A DNA stretch of 64,000 nucleotides, taken from NCBI RefSeq assembly GCF_051020955.1, contig NW_027476311.1:231001-295000 (forward strand), given 5' to 3'. Made by a program: the position numbers and the translations under genes. Numbering within the stretch: the stretch's first letter is position 1; each line of letters begins with the position of its first letter. This stretch comes from Megalopta genalis (Eukaryota > Arthropoda > Insecta > Hymenoptera > Halictidae). The notes beneath the pieces were generated by a model, which had not been told where the DNA came from, ran no database searches, and worked only from the letters and a program-made list of their open reading frames with translations. Positions 8,537-21,000 of the stretch are shown here, piece by piece.

Positions 8537-11500
8537 GGGCCTACTGGCCCTATTATTCAGGCCAACCTGAACCGCTCGGTCAGGGCACAAGACCTTTTTG
8601 TGCAATTCCTGGCCGAGCGGGGTGCCGGGTTGGCCGTAGCGGCGGAGCCGTACCGGGTCCCCGACCATCCACATTGGATGGGGGACTTGGACGGCTCCGT
8701 CGTTATAATATGGGCAGGCCGGCCGGGGTCCCCGGCGTGCTCCGTTATCGAGCGCGGCCGGGGATACCTGGCCGTTGACTGGGGCGGCACCGTGGTTGTG
8801 GCGATCTACGCACCTCCGAGGTGGTCCCTCGTGGAGTATGAACAGTATCTGGACGTGGTGGGGAGATGCGTCTCTCGCTGCCAGCCGCGTCCGGTGCTGG
8901 TCCTGGGGGACTTCAACGCCAAGTCTTCAGCTTGGGGTTCCCCCAGGACGGACCCGAGGGGCCGGGAGGTGCTTGATTGGGCGGCGGGACTCGGACTCTG
9001 TCTTCTAAACACGGGCTCGGTCCATACGTGCGTGCGGTATAACGGGGGGTCCATCGTTGACCTGTCATGGGCAACGCCCCCGGCCGTGCGCCGTATTACG
9101 GGGTGGAGGGTGGCGGAGGAGGTCGAGACGCTGTCCGACCACAGATACATTGTTCTCGGCCTCTCCGCCGCCCCATCGACGCCCCGACGTCGCCCCGCTG
9201 ATGAGGGATCGCCTCAGCCACGGTGGGCGCTGAAGCGCCTCGACCGGGACGCTCTGATGGCGGCAGCCCACGTCGTGGCCTGGCCGGCAACACCGGCCGG
9301 GCCAGTCGACGGGACAAGGGAGGCCCATTGGTTCCGGGGCGCAATGACGTCGATTTGCGACGTCGCCATGCCCCGGGCCAGGGTCTTCCCGAGGAAGGCG
9401 GTGTACTGGTGGTCGCGCGCGATAGCGGATTTACGCACAGAGTGCATCCGCGCGCGACGCCAGTACGCCCGCGCCCGTCGACGACGACGTTCCGACGTGG
9501 AGCTGGCTATCCGGCTGTATGGGCGATACAGGGAGAAGGTGGTCGCCCTGCAGCTGGCCATCAGGCAGGCGAAGAGCCAGGCCTGGCGCGACTTTCTCGG
9601 GTCTCTGAACCGAGATCCGTGGGGGCGCCCGTACAAAATGGCGATGGGACGTTTACGTCCCTGGGCGCCCCCTCTGACGGAAAGCCTGGATCCGGGGATG
9701 CTCGGACGGGTCGTGGACGCGCTATTCCCCGTCAGCGGGGAGGCGTCCCGGCCCGTCCCTCAGCTAGAGGGACATGAGTGGTCCCCGGATCTGGAGGTCG
9801 CGCCGGAGGAAATGGCCGGGGTAGTCAAATGGCTTCGGGGCAAGAATACTGCCCCGGGGCCGGACGGTATCCCCGGCCGGGTCTGGTTGCTTGCCATGAG
9901 CGTCCTGGGCGGGAGGCTCAGAAGCCTCTTCTCCGGGCTCCTGAGGTCCGGGGTGTTCCCGGACCTCTGGAGGAGAAGTCGGATGGTCCTCTTAAAGAAG
10001 GATGGGAGGCCTGCGGATTCTCCCTCCGCGTACCGGCCCATTTGCCTCCTGGACGAGGTGGGCAAGATCTTTGAAAAGATCATTGCTGCCCGCCTCGCCA
10101 GGCACCTGTCCCGCGTTGGCCCCGATCTGGCGGACTGCCAGTTCGGCTTCCGGGAGGGGCGATCGACGGTCGACGCAATCGACCGTCTAAAGTCCCTCTC
10201 GGACAATGCCGTGGCACGGGGCGGGGTGTGTTTGGCGGTGTCGATCGACATCGTCAATGCATTTAACACCCTGCCCTGGTCCGCCATTAGGGAGGCCCTG
10301 GTTGAACACCAGGTGCCTCCCTATCTGAGGCGGGTGATCGGGGCCTACCTGCGGGACAGGTGGGTGGAATACCCGGGCCGGTACGGGACGATACGGAGGG
10401 AAGTGGACTGCGGGGTCCCACAGGGGTCCGTGTTAGGACCACTCCTGTGGGACCTGGGATATAACGCAGTCCTGAGGGCCTCCCTGCCCGACGGTGCCAC
10501 TGTCGTCTGCTATGCGGACGACACGTTAGTGGTCACCGTCGGGGACACCTTCGAGAGGACCATCGGACGAGCGGAGGTTGCGGTGGCAGCCGTCGTCGCG
10601 AAGATCCACGATCTGGGGCTGAAGATGGCCCCGGAGAAGGCCGAGGCCGTCTGGTTTGGACGGCCTCGGTCGCGGCCACCGGCCGGATCGTGGATCTGGG
10701 TTGGAGGAGCCTGCGTCGAGGTGAAGTCCGAGATCAAGTATCTCGGACTGATCCTCGACAGCCACTGGAGATTCGGGGCGCATTTCGGCCGCCTCGTCCC
10801 CCGAGTTGAGAGGGCGGCGGCCTCGCTCGGCCGCCTGTTGCCCAATCTCGGGGGGCCGGATAACATGGTGCGTCGCCTATACCTGGGCGTGGTGCGGTCC
10901 ATGGCCTTGTACGGCGCCCCGATCTGGGGGCCGTCCGCGAGGGCAAGCCGGCGCATCACTTTGTTGTTGCGCCGGCTTCAGAGGCAAATGGCCCTTCGCC
11001 TCATACGGGGTTACCGCACCGCGTCTACCGTGGCGGCGCTTGCTCTGGCGGGAGAAATTCCCTTCGAGCTGCAGGCGGCGATGCGCGCCTATGTCTATAG
11101 GCGCATATGCATCGCTGGCCGGGCTCGGGGGGACCCGCCGGAGCGGGAGGCGGTCGACGGCTTCGAACTCCAGGCCCGGGGACTAGCGCTCGCCAGATGG
11201 CATGCGGAGCTTTGTTCCCATGCCGGCGAGCGCGTCCCTGGGGCTCTCCTGCCACACTTCACCTCGTGGCGGGAGAGGCGGTTTGGCAGGCTCACCTACC
11301 GTGCGACGCAGGTGTTCACCGGGCATGGCTGCTTCGGTGTGTACCTGTGTCGCATCGGTCGGGAAGCGACGACGGTGTGCCACCACTGTGGCGCGGAGGA
11401 GGACTCGGCGCAGCATACACTGGAGGTATGCCCCGCCTTTTCAGTGCTGCGCCGAGACCTAAGACGGGAAGTTGGTCGCGACCTCGCTCTCTCCAGCTTA

Positions 11501-11656
11501 GTTGGGGCCATGCTGGAGAGCCCAAGAAAATGGGCGGCAGCCATCGCCTTCTGCGAAGAGGTGATGCTGCAGAAGGAGGCTGCCGAGCGGGGTCGCCGTG
11601 AGCGGGGGGTGCGGCGTGTGCGCCCACGCCTAGAGCCCCCCTCCCCGAGCAGATGA
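8534..11656 (+). CDS. Retrotransposon ORF2: APE endonuclease and reverse transcriptase
   Basis: This 1,040-residue polyprotein should nick the satellite target and copy the element RNA by target-primed reverse transcription in the nucleus. The APE-type endonuclease covers about residues 1-220: QANLNRS (N11), AAEPY (E38), GDFNA (D126, N128) and SDH (201-203). The reverse transcriptase covers about 437-740: TAPGPDG, the finger motif FGFREGRS near 537, DIVNAFN with catalytic D572, GVPQGSVLGP from 627, YADD 660-663 with D662 and D663, and KYLGL near 735. A C-X2-C-X8-H-X4-C motif at 949-966 is typical of R1-clade ORF2. No RNase H domain is visible. All catalytic residues are present. The ATG at 8534 is set by the overlap with the ORF1 stop. 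Compared with copy 2, about eleven residues differ. Confidence 0.96.
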   Translation: MGPTGPIIQANLNRSVRAQDLFVQFLAERGAGLAVAAEPYRVPDHPHWMGDLDGSVVIIWAGRPGSPACSVIERGRGYLAVDWGGTVVVAIYAPPRWSLVEYEQYLDVVGRCVSRCQPRPVLVLGDFNAKSSAWGSPRTDPRGREVLDWAAGLGLCLLNTGSVHTCVRYNGGSIVDLSWATPPAVRRITGWRVAEEVETLSDHRYIVLGLSAAPSTPRRRPADEGSPQPRWALKRLDRDALMAAAHVVAWPATPAGPVDGTREAHWFRGAMTSICDVAMPRARVFPRKAVYWWSRAIADLRTECIRARRQYARARRRRRSDVELAIRLYGRYREKVVALQLAIRQAKSQAWRDFLGSLNRDPWGRPYKMAMGRLRPWAPPLTESLDPGMLGRVVDALFPVSGEASRPVPQLEGHEWSPDLEVAPEEMAGVVKWLRGKNTAPGPDGIPGRVWLLAMSVLGGRLRSLFSGLLRSGVFPDLWRRSRMVLLKKDGRPADSPSAYRPICLLDEVGKIFEKIIAARLARHLSRVGPDLADCQFGFREGRSTVDAIDRLKSLSDNAVARGGVCLAVSIDIVNAFNTLPWSAIREALVEHQVPPYLRRVIGAYLRDRWVEYPGRYGTIRREVDCGVPQGSVLGPLLWDLGYNAVLRASLPDGATVVCYADDTLVVTVGDTFERTIGRAEVAVAAVVAKIHDLGLKMAPEKAEAVWFGRPRSRPPAGSWIWVGGACVEVKSEIKYLGLILDSHWRFGAHFGRLVPRVERAAASLGRLLPNLGGPDNMVRRLYLGVVRSMALYGAPIWGPSARASRRITLLLRRLQRQMALRLIRGYRTASTVAALALAGEIPFELQAAMRAYVYRRICIAGRARGDPPEREAVDGFELQARGLALARWHAELCSHAGERVPGALLPHFTSWRERRFGRLTYRATQVFTGHGCFGVYLCRIGREATTVCHHCGAEEDSAQHTLEVCPAFSVLRRDLRREVGRDLALSSLVGAMLESPRKWAAAIAFCEEVMLQKEAAERGRRERGVRRVRPRLEPPSPSR

Positions 11657-12044
11657 GAATAGGCGGGCGGCGGGTGTACCAGATTACTGGTTTAATTGCC
11701 CGCCGCCCGCCAACCCCCCCCCCAACTGAAGCTGTCCTCCCCAAAGTGGGAGTGACGAGGCGGTGTGGGGTGCGGTCCCCCGCACCGCCGAAGCAAGATG
11801 ATTCATGGGGGGAGTATAAATCTCCCCCCCGGGACGCGGCCGGCCATCGCCATTCCATCCTGGTGGCCGGCCAGGCGAGGGGGAGCCGCGGTTGTGTTCT
11901 GTAAGAGTTCCCGTGGCTCCCCCGCTACTCGCCAGCGCCCTAGGCCGCCGTGGGGGTTTTAGCGGGTCAAAACCCGCACTACCCCCGCCCCGCCCCTCGG
12001 GCGGGACGGGGGTGTCTGACCAGCAGATTTCCCCCACGTTAAAC
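11657..12044 (+). other. Structured 3' UTR of copy 1
   Basis: This 388-nt GC-rich 3' UTR has several strong inverted repeats. A perfect 13-bp stem pairs 11662-11674 with 11699-11711 around a 24-nt loop. Further stems are ggtgcgg/ccgcacc near 11,770, ggccggcca/tggccggcc near 11,840-11,875, and a C-rich/G-rich pair at about 11,985-12,012 just before the tail. In R1-clade elements the 3' UTR is what ORF2p recognises. Copy 2 has the same length and stems. Confidence 0.8.
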
Positions 12045-12071
12045 AAAAAAAAAAAAAAAAAAAAAAAAAAA
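12045..12071 (+). other. Poly(A) tail of copy 1
   Basis: An uninterrupted run of A ends the element. One more A at 12072 can be read as either tail or target-site duplication. The tail marks retrotransposition of an mRNA-like intermediate and gives the element orientation. Confidence 0.95.
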
Positions 12072-12084
12072 AGACGCGCTATGA
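12072..12084 (+). repeat. Right target-site duplication of copy 1
   Basis: The sequence agacgcgctatga follows the tail and then continues as the ordinary B-module (tgcaacagacg). Confidence 0.93.
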
Positions 12085-15000
12085 TGCAACAGACGAGCGA
12101 TTGGAACGCCCGAATATTTTCAAAGTCCCAACGTACCGATCAAGAGTAAAGTACCATTTTCCTACATTAGATTTCCATCTAAATGCTTAATCCCTATGTA
12201 GAAACGTTAGTTAAGCAAGAATATCGTATTTTTAAAAAAATCTAATGATAGGATTTTTCAGAAAATTGAAAAAACCGTAAAATGTCAAGAGTAAAGTGCC
12301 CTTATTTTAAACAATGTATCGTTCTAAATGCTTAATCCCTATGTAAAAAAGTTATTTTAGCAGGAATATGTTATTGAAAAAAATTAGAAAAATTTATTTT
12401 AGCCGTAAATCGAAAATAATGGGGACACCGGAGCTGTTCGAAGCGCCGAGCGCGCCGCGTACGCCCGAATATTTTCAAAGTCCCAACGTACCGATCAAGA
12501 GTAAAGTACCATTTTCCTACATTAGATTTCGTTCTAAATGCTTAATCCCTATGTAAAAACGTTAGTTAAGCAAGAATATCGTATTTTTAAAAAAATCTAA
12601 TGATAGGATTTTCCAGAAAATTGAAAAAACCGAAAAATGTCAAGAGTAAAGTGCCATTTTCTGACATTAGATTTCGTTCTAAATGCTTAATCCCTATGTA
12701 GAAACGTTAGTTAAGCAAGAATATCGTATTTTTAAAAAAATCTAATGATAGGATTTTTCAGAAAATTGAAAAAACCGTAAAATGTCAAGAGTAAAGTGCC
12801 CTTACTTTAAACAATGTATCGTTCTAAATGCTTAATCCCTATGTAAAAAAGTTATTTAAGCAGGAATATGTTATTGAAAAAAATTAGAAAAATTTATTTT
12901 AGCCGTAAATCGAAAATAATGGATCGAGCGAATCGGTCGATTGCGCCGAGACGCGCTATGATGCAACAGACGAGCGATTGGAACGCCCGAATATTTTCAA
13001 AGTCCCAACGTACCGATCAAGAGTAAAGTACCATTTTCCTACATTAGATTTCGTTCTAAATGCTTAATCCCTATGTAAAAACGTTAGTTAAGCAAGAATA
13101 TCGTATTTTTAAAAAAATCTAATGATAGGATTTTCCAGAAAATTGAAAAAACCGAAAAATGTCAAGAGTAAAGTGCCATTTTCTGACATTAGATTTCGTT
13201 CTAAATGCTTAATCCCTATGTAGAAACGTTAGTTAAGCAAGAATATCGTATTTTTAAAAAAATCTAATGATAGGATTTTTCAGAAAATTGAAAAAACCGT
13301 AAAATGTCAAGAGTAAAGTGCCCTTATTTTAAACAATGTATCGTTCTAAATGCTTAATCCCTATGTAAAAAAGTTATTTTAGCAGGAATATGTTATTGAA
13401 AAAAATTAGAAAAATTTATTTTAGCCGTAAATCGAAAATAATGGGGACACCGGAGCTGTTCGAAGCGCCGAGCGCGCCGCGTACGCCCGAATATTTTCAA
13501 AGTCCCAACGTACCGATCAAGAGTAAAGTACCATTTTCCTACATTAGATTTCGTTCTAAATGCTTAATCCCTATGTAAAAACGTTAGTTAAGCAAGAATA
13601 TCGTATTTTTAAAAAAATCTAATGATAGGATTTTCCAGAAAATTGAAAAAACCGAAAAATGTCAAGAGTAAAGTGCCATTTTCTGACATTAGATTTCGTT
13701 CTAAATTCTTAATCCCTATGTAGAAACGTTAGTTAAGCAAGAATATCGTATTTTTAAAAAAATCTAATGATAGGATTTTTCAGAAAATTGAAAAAACCGT
13801 AAAATGTCAAGAGTAAAGTGCCCTTATTTTAAACAATGTATCGTTCTAAATGCTTAATCCCTATGTAAAAAAGTTATTTAAGCAGGAATATGTTATTGAA
13901 AAAAATTAGAAAAATTTATTTTAGCCGTAAATCGAAAATAATGGATCGAGCGAATCGGTCGATTGCGCCGAGACGCGCTATGATGCAACAGACGAGCGAT
14001 TGGAACGCCCGAATATTTTCAAAGTCCCAACGTACCGATCAAGAGTAAAGTACCATTTTCCTACATTAGATTTCGTTCTAAATGCTTAATCCCTATGTAA
14101 AAACGTTAGTTAAGCAAGAATATCGTATTTTTAAAAAAATCTAATGATAGGATTTTCCAGAAAATTGAAAAAACCGAAAAATGTCAAGAGTAAAGTGCCA
14201 TTTTCTGACATTAGATTTCGTTCTAAATGCTTAATCCCCATGTAGAAACGTTAGTTAAGCAAGAATATCGTATTTTTAAAAAAATCTAATGATAGGATTT
14301 TTCAGAAAATTGAAAAAACCGTAAAATGTCAAGAGTAAAGTGCCCTTATTTTAAACAATGTATCGTTCTAAATGCTTAATCCCTATGTAAAAAAGTTATT
14401 TTAGCAGGAATATGTCATTGAAAAAAATTAGAAAAATTTATTTTAGCCGTAAATCGAAAATAATGGGGACACCGGAGCTGTTCGAAGCGCCGAGCGCGCC
14501 GCGTACGCCCGAATATTTTCAAAGTCCCAACGTACCGATCAAGAGTAAAGTACCATTTTCCTACATTAGATTTCGTTCTAAATGCTTAATCCCTATGTAA
14601 AAACGTTAGTTAAGCAAGAATATCGTATTTTTAAAAAAATCTAATGATAGGATTTTCCAGAAAATTGAAAAAACCGAAAAATGTCAAGAGTAAAGTGCCA
14701 TTTTCTGACATTAGATTTCGTTCTAAATGCTTAATCCCTATGTAGAAACGTTAGTTAAGCAAGAATATCGTATTTTTAAAAAAATCTAATGATAGGATTT
14801 TTCAGAAAATTGAAAAAACCGTAAAATGTCGAGAGTAAAGTGCCCTTATTTTAAACAATGTATCGTTCTAAATGCTTAATCCCTATGTAAAAAAGTTATT
14901 TAAGCAGGAATATGTTATTGAAAAAAATTAGAAAAATTTATTTTAGCCGTAAATCGAAAATAATGGATCGAGCGAATCGGTCGATTGCGCCGAGACGCGC

Positions 15001-18000
15001 TATGATGCAACAGACGAGCGATTGGAACGCCCGAATATTTTCAAAGTCCCAACGTACCGATCAAGAGTAAAGTACCATTTTCCTACATTAGATTTCGTTC
15101 TAAATGCTTAATCCCTATGTAAAAACGTTAGTTAAGCAAGAATATCGTATTTTTAAAAAAATCTAATGATAGGATTTTCCAGAAAATTGAAAAAACCGAA
15201 AAATGTCAAGAGTAAAGTGCCATTTTCTGACATTAGATTTCGTTCTAAATGCTTAATCCCTATGTAGAAACGTTAGATAAGCAAGAATATCGTATTTTTA
15301 AAAAAATCTAATGATAGGATTTTTCAGAAAATTGAAAAAACCGTAAAATGTCAAGAGTAAAGTGCCCTTATTTTAAACAATGTATCGTTCTAAATGCTTA
15401 ATCCCTATGTAAAAAAGTTATTTTAGCAGGAATATGTTATTGAAAAAAATTAGAAAAATTTATTTTAGCCGTAAATCGAAAATAATGGGGACACCGGAGC
15501 TGTTCGAAGCGCCGAGCGCGCCACGTACGCCCGAATATTTTCAAAGTCCCAACGTACCGATCAAGAGTAAAGTACCATTTTCCTACATTAGATTTCGTTC
15601 TAAATGCTTAATCCCTATGTAAAAACGTTAGTTAAGCAAGAATATCGTATTTTTAAAAAAATCTAATGATAGGATTTTCCAGAAAATTGAAAAAACCGAA
15701 AAATGTCAAGAGTAAAGTGCCATTTTCTGACATTAGATTTCGTTCTAAATGCTTAATCCCTATGTAGAAACGTTAGTTAAGCAAGAATATCGTATTTTTA
15801 AAAAAATCTAATGATAGGATTTTTCAGAAAATTGAAAAAACCGTAAAATGTCAAGAGTAAAGTGCCCTTATTTTAAACAATGTATCGTTCTAAATGCTTA
15901 ATCCCTATGTAAAAAAGTTATTTTAGCAGGAATATGTTATTGATAAAAATTAGAAAAATTTATTTTAGCCGTAAATCGAAAATAATGGGGACACCGGAGC
16001 TGTTCGAAGCGCCGAGCGCGCCGCGTACGCCCGAATATTTTCAAAGTCCCAACGTACCGATCAAGAGTAAAGTACCATTTTCCTACATTAGATTTCGTTC
16101 TAAATGCTTAATCCCTATGTAAAAACGTTAGTTAAGCAAGAATATCGTATTTTTAAAAAAATCTAATGATAGGATTTTCCAGAAAATTGAAAAAACCGAA
16201 AAATGTCAAGAGTAAAGTGCCATTTTCTGACATTAGATTTCGTTCTAAATGCTTAATCCCTATGTAGAAACGTTAGTTAAGCAAGAATATCGTATTTTTA
16301 AAAAAATCTAATGATAGGATTTTTCAGAAAATTGAAAAAACCGTAAAATGTCAAGAGTAAAGTGCCCTTACTTTAAACAATGTATCGTTCTAAATGCTTA
16401 ATCCCTATGTAAAAAAGTTATTTAAGCAGGAATATGTTATTGAAAAAAATTAGAAAAATTTATTTTAGCCGTAAATCGAAAATAATGGATCGAGCGAATC
16501 GGTCGATTGCGCCGAGACGCGCTATGATGCAACAGACGAGCGATTGGAACGCCCGAATATTTTCAAAGTCCCAACGTACCGATCAAGAGTAAAGTACCAT
16601 TTTCCTACATTAGATTTCGTTCTAAATGCTTAATCCCTATGTAAAAACGTTAGTTAAGCAAGAATATCGTATTTTTAAAAAAATCTAATGATAGGATTTT
16701 CCAGAAAATTGAAAAAACCGAAAAATGTCAAGAGTAAAGTGCCATTTTCTGACATTAGATTTCGTTCTAAATGCTTAATCCCTATGTAGAAACGTTAGTT
16801 AAGCAAGAATATCGTATTTTTAAAAAAATCTAATGATAGGATTTTTCAGAAAATTGAAAAAACCGTAAAATGTCAAGAGTAAAGTGCCCTTATTTTAAAC
16901 AATGTATCGTTCTAAATGCTTAATCCCTATGTAAAAAAGTTATTTAAGCAGGAATATGTTATTGAAAAAAATTAGAAAAATTTATTTTAGCCGTAAATCG
17001 AAAATAATGGATCGAGCGAATCGGTCGATTGCGCCGAGACGCGCTATGATGCAACAGACGAGCGATTGGAACGCCCGAATATTTTCAAAGTCCCAACGTA
17101 CCGATCAAGAGTAAAGTACCATTTTCCTACATTAGATTTCGTTCTAAATGCTTAATCCCTATGTAAAAACGTTAGTTAAGCAAGAATATCGTATTTTTAA
17201 AAAAATCTAATGATAGGATTTTCCAGAAAATTGAAAAAACCGAAAAATGTCAAGAGTAAAGTGCCATTTTCTGACATTAGATTTCGTTCTAAATGCTTAA
17301 TCCCTATGTAGAAACGTTAGTTAAGCAAGAATATCGTATTTTTAAAAAAATCTAATGATAGGATTTTTCAGAAAATTGAAAAAACCGTAAAATGTCAAGA
17401 GTAAAGTGCCCTTATTTTAAACAATGTATCGTTCTAAATGCTTAATCCCTATGTAAAAAAGTTATTTTAGCAGGAATATGTCATTGAAAAAAATTAGAAA
17501 AATTTATTTTAGCCGTAAATCGAAAATAATGGGGACACCGGAGCTGTTCGAAGCGCCGAGCGCGCCGCGTACGCCCGAATATTTTCAAAGTCCCAACGTA
17601 CCGATCAAGAGTAAAGTACCATTTTCCTACATTAGATTTCGTTCTAAATGCTTAATCCCTATGTAAAAACGTTAGTTAAGCAAGAATATCGTATTTTTAA
17701 AAAAATCTAATGATAGGATTTTCCAGAAAATTGAAAAAACCGAAAAATGTCAAGAGTAAAGTGCCATTTTCTGACATTAGATTTCGTTCTAAATGCTTAA
17801 TCCCTATGTAGAAACGTTAGTTAAGCAAGAATATCGTATTTTTAAAAAAATCTAATGATAGGATTTTTCAGAAAATTGAAAAAACCGTAAAATGTCAAGA
17901 GTAAAGTGCCCTTATTTTAAACAATGTATCGTTCTAAATGCTTAATCCCTATGTAAAAAAGTTATTTAAGCAGGAATATGTTATTGAAAAAAATTAGAAA

Positions 18001-21000
18001 AATTTATTTTAGCCGTAAATCGAAAATAATGGATCGAGCGAATCGGTCGATTGCGCCGAGACGCGCTATGATGCAACAGACGAGCGATTGGAACGCCCGA
18101 ATATTTTCAAAGTCCCAACGTACCGATCAAGAGTAAAGTACCATTTTCCTACATTAGATTTCGTTCTAAATGCTTAATCCCTATGTAAAAACGTTAGTTA
18201 AGCAAGAATATCGTATTTTTAAAAAAATCTAATGATAGGATTTTCCAGAAAATTGAAAAAACCGAAAAATGTCAAGAGTAAAGTGCCATTTTCTGACATT
18301 AGATTTCGTTCTAAATGCTTAATCCCTATGTAGAAACGTTAGTTAAGCAAGAATATCGTATTTTTAAAAAAATCTAATGATAGGATTTTTCAGAAAATTG
18401 AAAAAACCGTAAAATGTCAAGAGTAAAGTGCCCTTATTTTAAACAATGTATCGTTCTAAATGCTTAATCCCTATGTAAAAAAGTTATTTTAGCAGGAATA
18501 TGTTATTGAAAAAAATTAGAAAAATTTATTTTAGCCGTAAATCGAAAATAATGGGGACACCGGAGCTGTTCGAAGCGCCGAGCGCGCCGCGTACGCCCGA
18601 ATATTTTCAAAGTCCCAACGTACCGATCAAGAGTAAAGTACCATTTTCCTACATTAGATTTCGTTCTAAATGCTTAATCCCTATGTAAAAACGTTAGTTA
18701 AGCAAGAATATCGTATTTTTAAAAAAATCTAATGATAGGATTTTCCAGAAAATTGAAAAAACCGAAAAATGTCAAGAGTAAAGTGCCATTTTCTGACATT
18801 AGATTTCGTTCTAAATGCTTAATCCCTATGTAGAAACGTTAGTTAAGCAAGAATATCGTATTTTTAAAAAAATCTAATGATAGGATTTTTCAGAAAATTG
18901 AAAAAACCGTAAAATGTCAAGAGTAAAGTGCCCTTATTTTAAACAATGTATCGTTCTAAATGCTTAATCCCTATGTAAAAAAGTTATTTAAGCAGGAATA
19001 TGTTATTGAAAAAAATTAGAAAAATTTATTTTAGCCGTAAATCGAAAATAATGGATCGAGCGAATCGGTCGATTGCGCCGAGACGCGCTATGATGCAACA
19101 GACGAGCGATTGGAACGCCCGAATATTTTCAAAGTCCCAACGTACCGATCAAGAGTAAAGTACCATTTTCCTACATTAGATTTCGTTCTAAATGCTTAAT
19201 CCCTATGTAAAAACGTTAGTTAAGCAAGAATATCGTATTTTTAAAAAAATCTAATGATAGGATTTTCCAGAAAATTGAAAAAACCGAAAAATGTCAAGAG
19301 TAAAGTGCCATTTTCTGACATTAGATTTCGTTCTAAATGCTTAATCCCTATGTAGAAACGTTAGTTAAGCAAGAATATCGTATTTTTAAAAAAATCTAAT
19401 GATAGGATTTTTCAGAAAATTGAAAAAACCGTAAAATGTCAAGAGTAAAGTGCCCTTATTTTAAACAATGTATCGTTCTAAATGCTTAATCCCTATGTAA
19501 AAAAGTTATTTTAGCAGGAATATGTTATTGAAAAAAATTAGAAAAATTTATTTTAGCCGTAAATCGAAAATAATGGATCGAGCGAATCGGTCGATTGCGC
19601 CGAGACGCGCTATGATGCAACAGACGAGCGATTGGAACGCCCGAATATTTTCAAAGTCCCAACGTACCGATCAAGAGTAAAGTACCATTTTCCTACATTA
19701 GATTTCGTTCTAAATGCTTAATCCCTATGTAAAAACGTTAGTTAAGCAAGAATATCGTATTTTTAAAAAAATCTAATGATAGGATTTCCCAGAAAATTGA
19801 AAAAACCGAAAAATGTCAAGAGTAAAGTGCCATTTTCTGACATTAGATTTCGTTCTAAATGCTTAATCCCTATGTAGAAACGTTAGTTAAGCAAGAATAT
19901 CGTATTTTTAAAAAAATCTAATGATAGGATTTTTCAGAAAATTGAAAAAACCGTAAAATGTCAAGAGTAAAGTGCCCTTATTTTAAACAATGTATCGTTC
20001 TAAATGCTTAATCCCTATGTAAAAAAGTTATTTAAGCAGGAATATGTTATTGAAAAAAATTAGAAAAATTTATTTTAGCCGTAAATCGAAAATAATGGAT
20101 CGAGCGAATCGGTCGATTGCGCCGAGACGCGCTATGATGCAACAGACGAGCGATTGGAACCCCCGAATATTTTCAAAGTCCCAACGTACCGATCAAGAGT
20201 AAAGTACCATTTTCCTACATTAGATTTCGTTCTAAATGCTTAATCCCTATGTAAAAACGTTAGTTAAGCAAGAATATCGTATTTTTAAAAAAATCTAATG
20301 ATAGGATTTTCCAGAAAATTGAAAAAACCGAAAAATGTCAAGAGTAAAGTGCCATTTTCTGACATTAGATTTCGTTCTAAATGCTTAATCCCTATGTAGA
20401 AACGTTAGTTAAGCAAGAATATCGTATTTTTAAAAAAATCTAATGATAGGATTTTTCAGAAAATTGAAAAAACCGTAAAATGTCAAGAGTAAAGTGCCCT
20501 TATTTTAAACAATGTATCGTTCTAAATGCTTAATCCCTATGTAAAAAAGTTATTTTAGCAGGAATATGTTATTGAAAAAAATTAGAAAAATTTATTTTAG
20601 CCGTAAATCGAAAATAATGGGGACACCGGAGCTGTTCGAAGCGCCGAGCGCGCCGCGTACGCCCGAATATTTTCAAAGTCCCAACGTACCGATCAAGAGT
20701 AAAGTACCATTTTCCTACATTAGATTTCGTTCTAAATGCTTAATCCCTATGTAAAAACGTTAGTTAAGCAAGAATATCGTATTTTTAAAAAAATCTAATG
20801 ATAGGATTTTCCAGAAAATTGAAAAAACCGAAAAATGTCAAGAGTAAAGTGCCATTTTCTGACATTAGATTTCGTTCTAAATGCTTAATCCCTATGTAGA
20901 AACGTTAGTTAAGCAAGAATATCGTATTTTTAAAAAAATCTAATGATAGGATTTTTCAGAAAATTGAAAAAACCGTAAAATGTCAAGAGTAAAGTGCCCT

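Larger units (their letters stand above)
6004..12071 (+). mobile_element. Satellite-inserted R1-clade non-LTR retrotransposon, copy 1 (full length)
   Basis: This 6,068-bp element comprises a 428-nt 5' UTR, ORF1 (6432-8534), ORF2 (8534-11656), a 388-nt 3' UTR and a poly(A) tail. It has no terminal repeats. Two ORFs, ORF1 CCHC knuckles, an APE endonuclease ahead of the reverse transcriptase, and a terminal CCHC in ORF2 are the R1-clade layout; the UAAUG junction and gag type recall SART. Both ORFs are open and the target-site duplication is perfect, so the copy is young and may be competent. Its strongly GC-rich composition contrasts with the AT-rich satellite. Insertion is in the B-module at the same nucleotide as copy 2. 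The clade assignment rests on visible motifs, not on a phylogeny. Confidence 0.95.

Noticed and set aside
6362..11858. Many antisense and alternate-frame ORFs inside the GC-rich retrotransposon
   Set aside because: High GC content lowers stop frequency. They overlap well-supported ORF1 and ORF2 and show no recognisable domains.
5991..12084. 28S rDNA target as for R1
   Set aside because: The flanks are satellite B-module sequence and no rRNA sequence is present.
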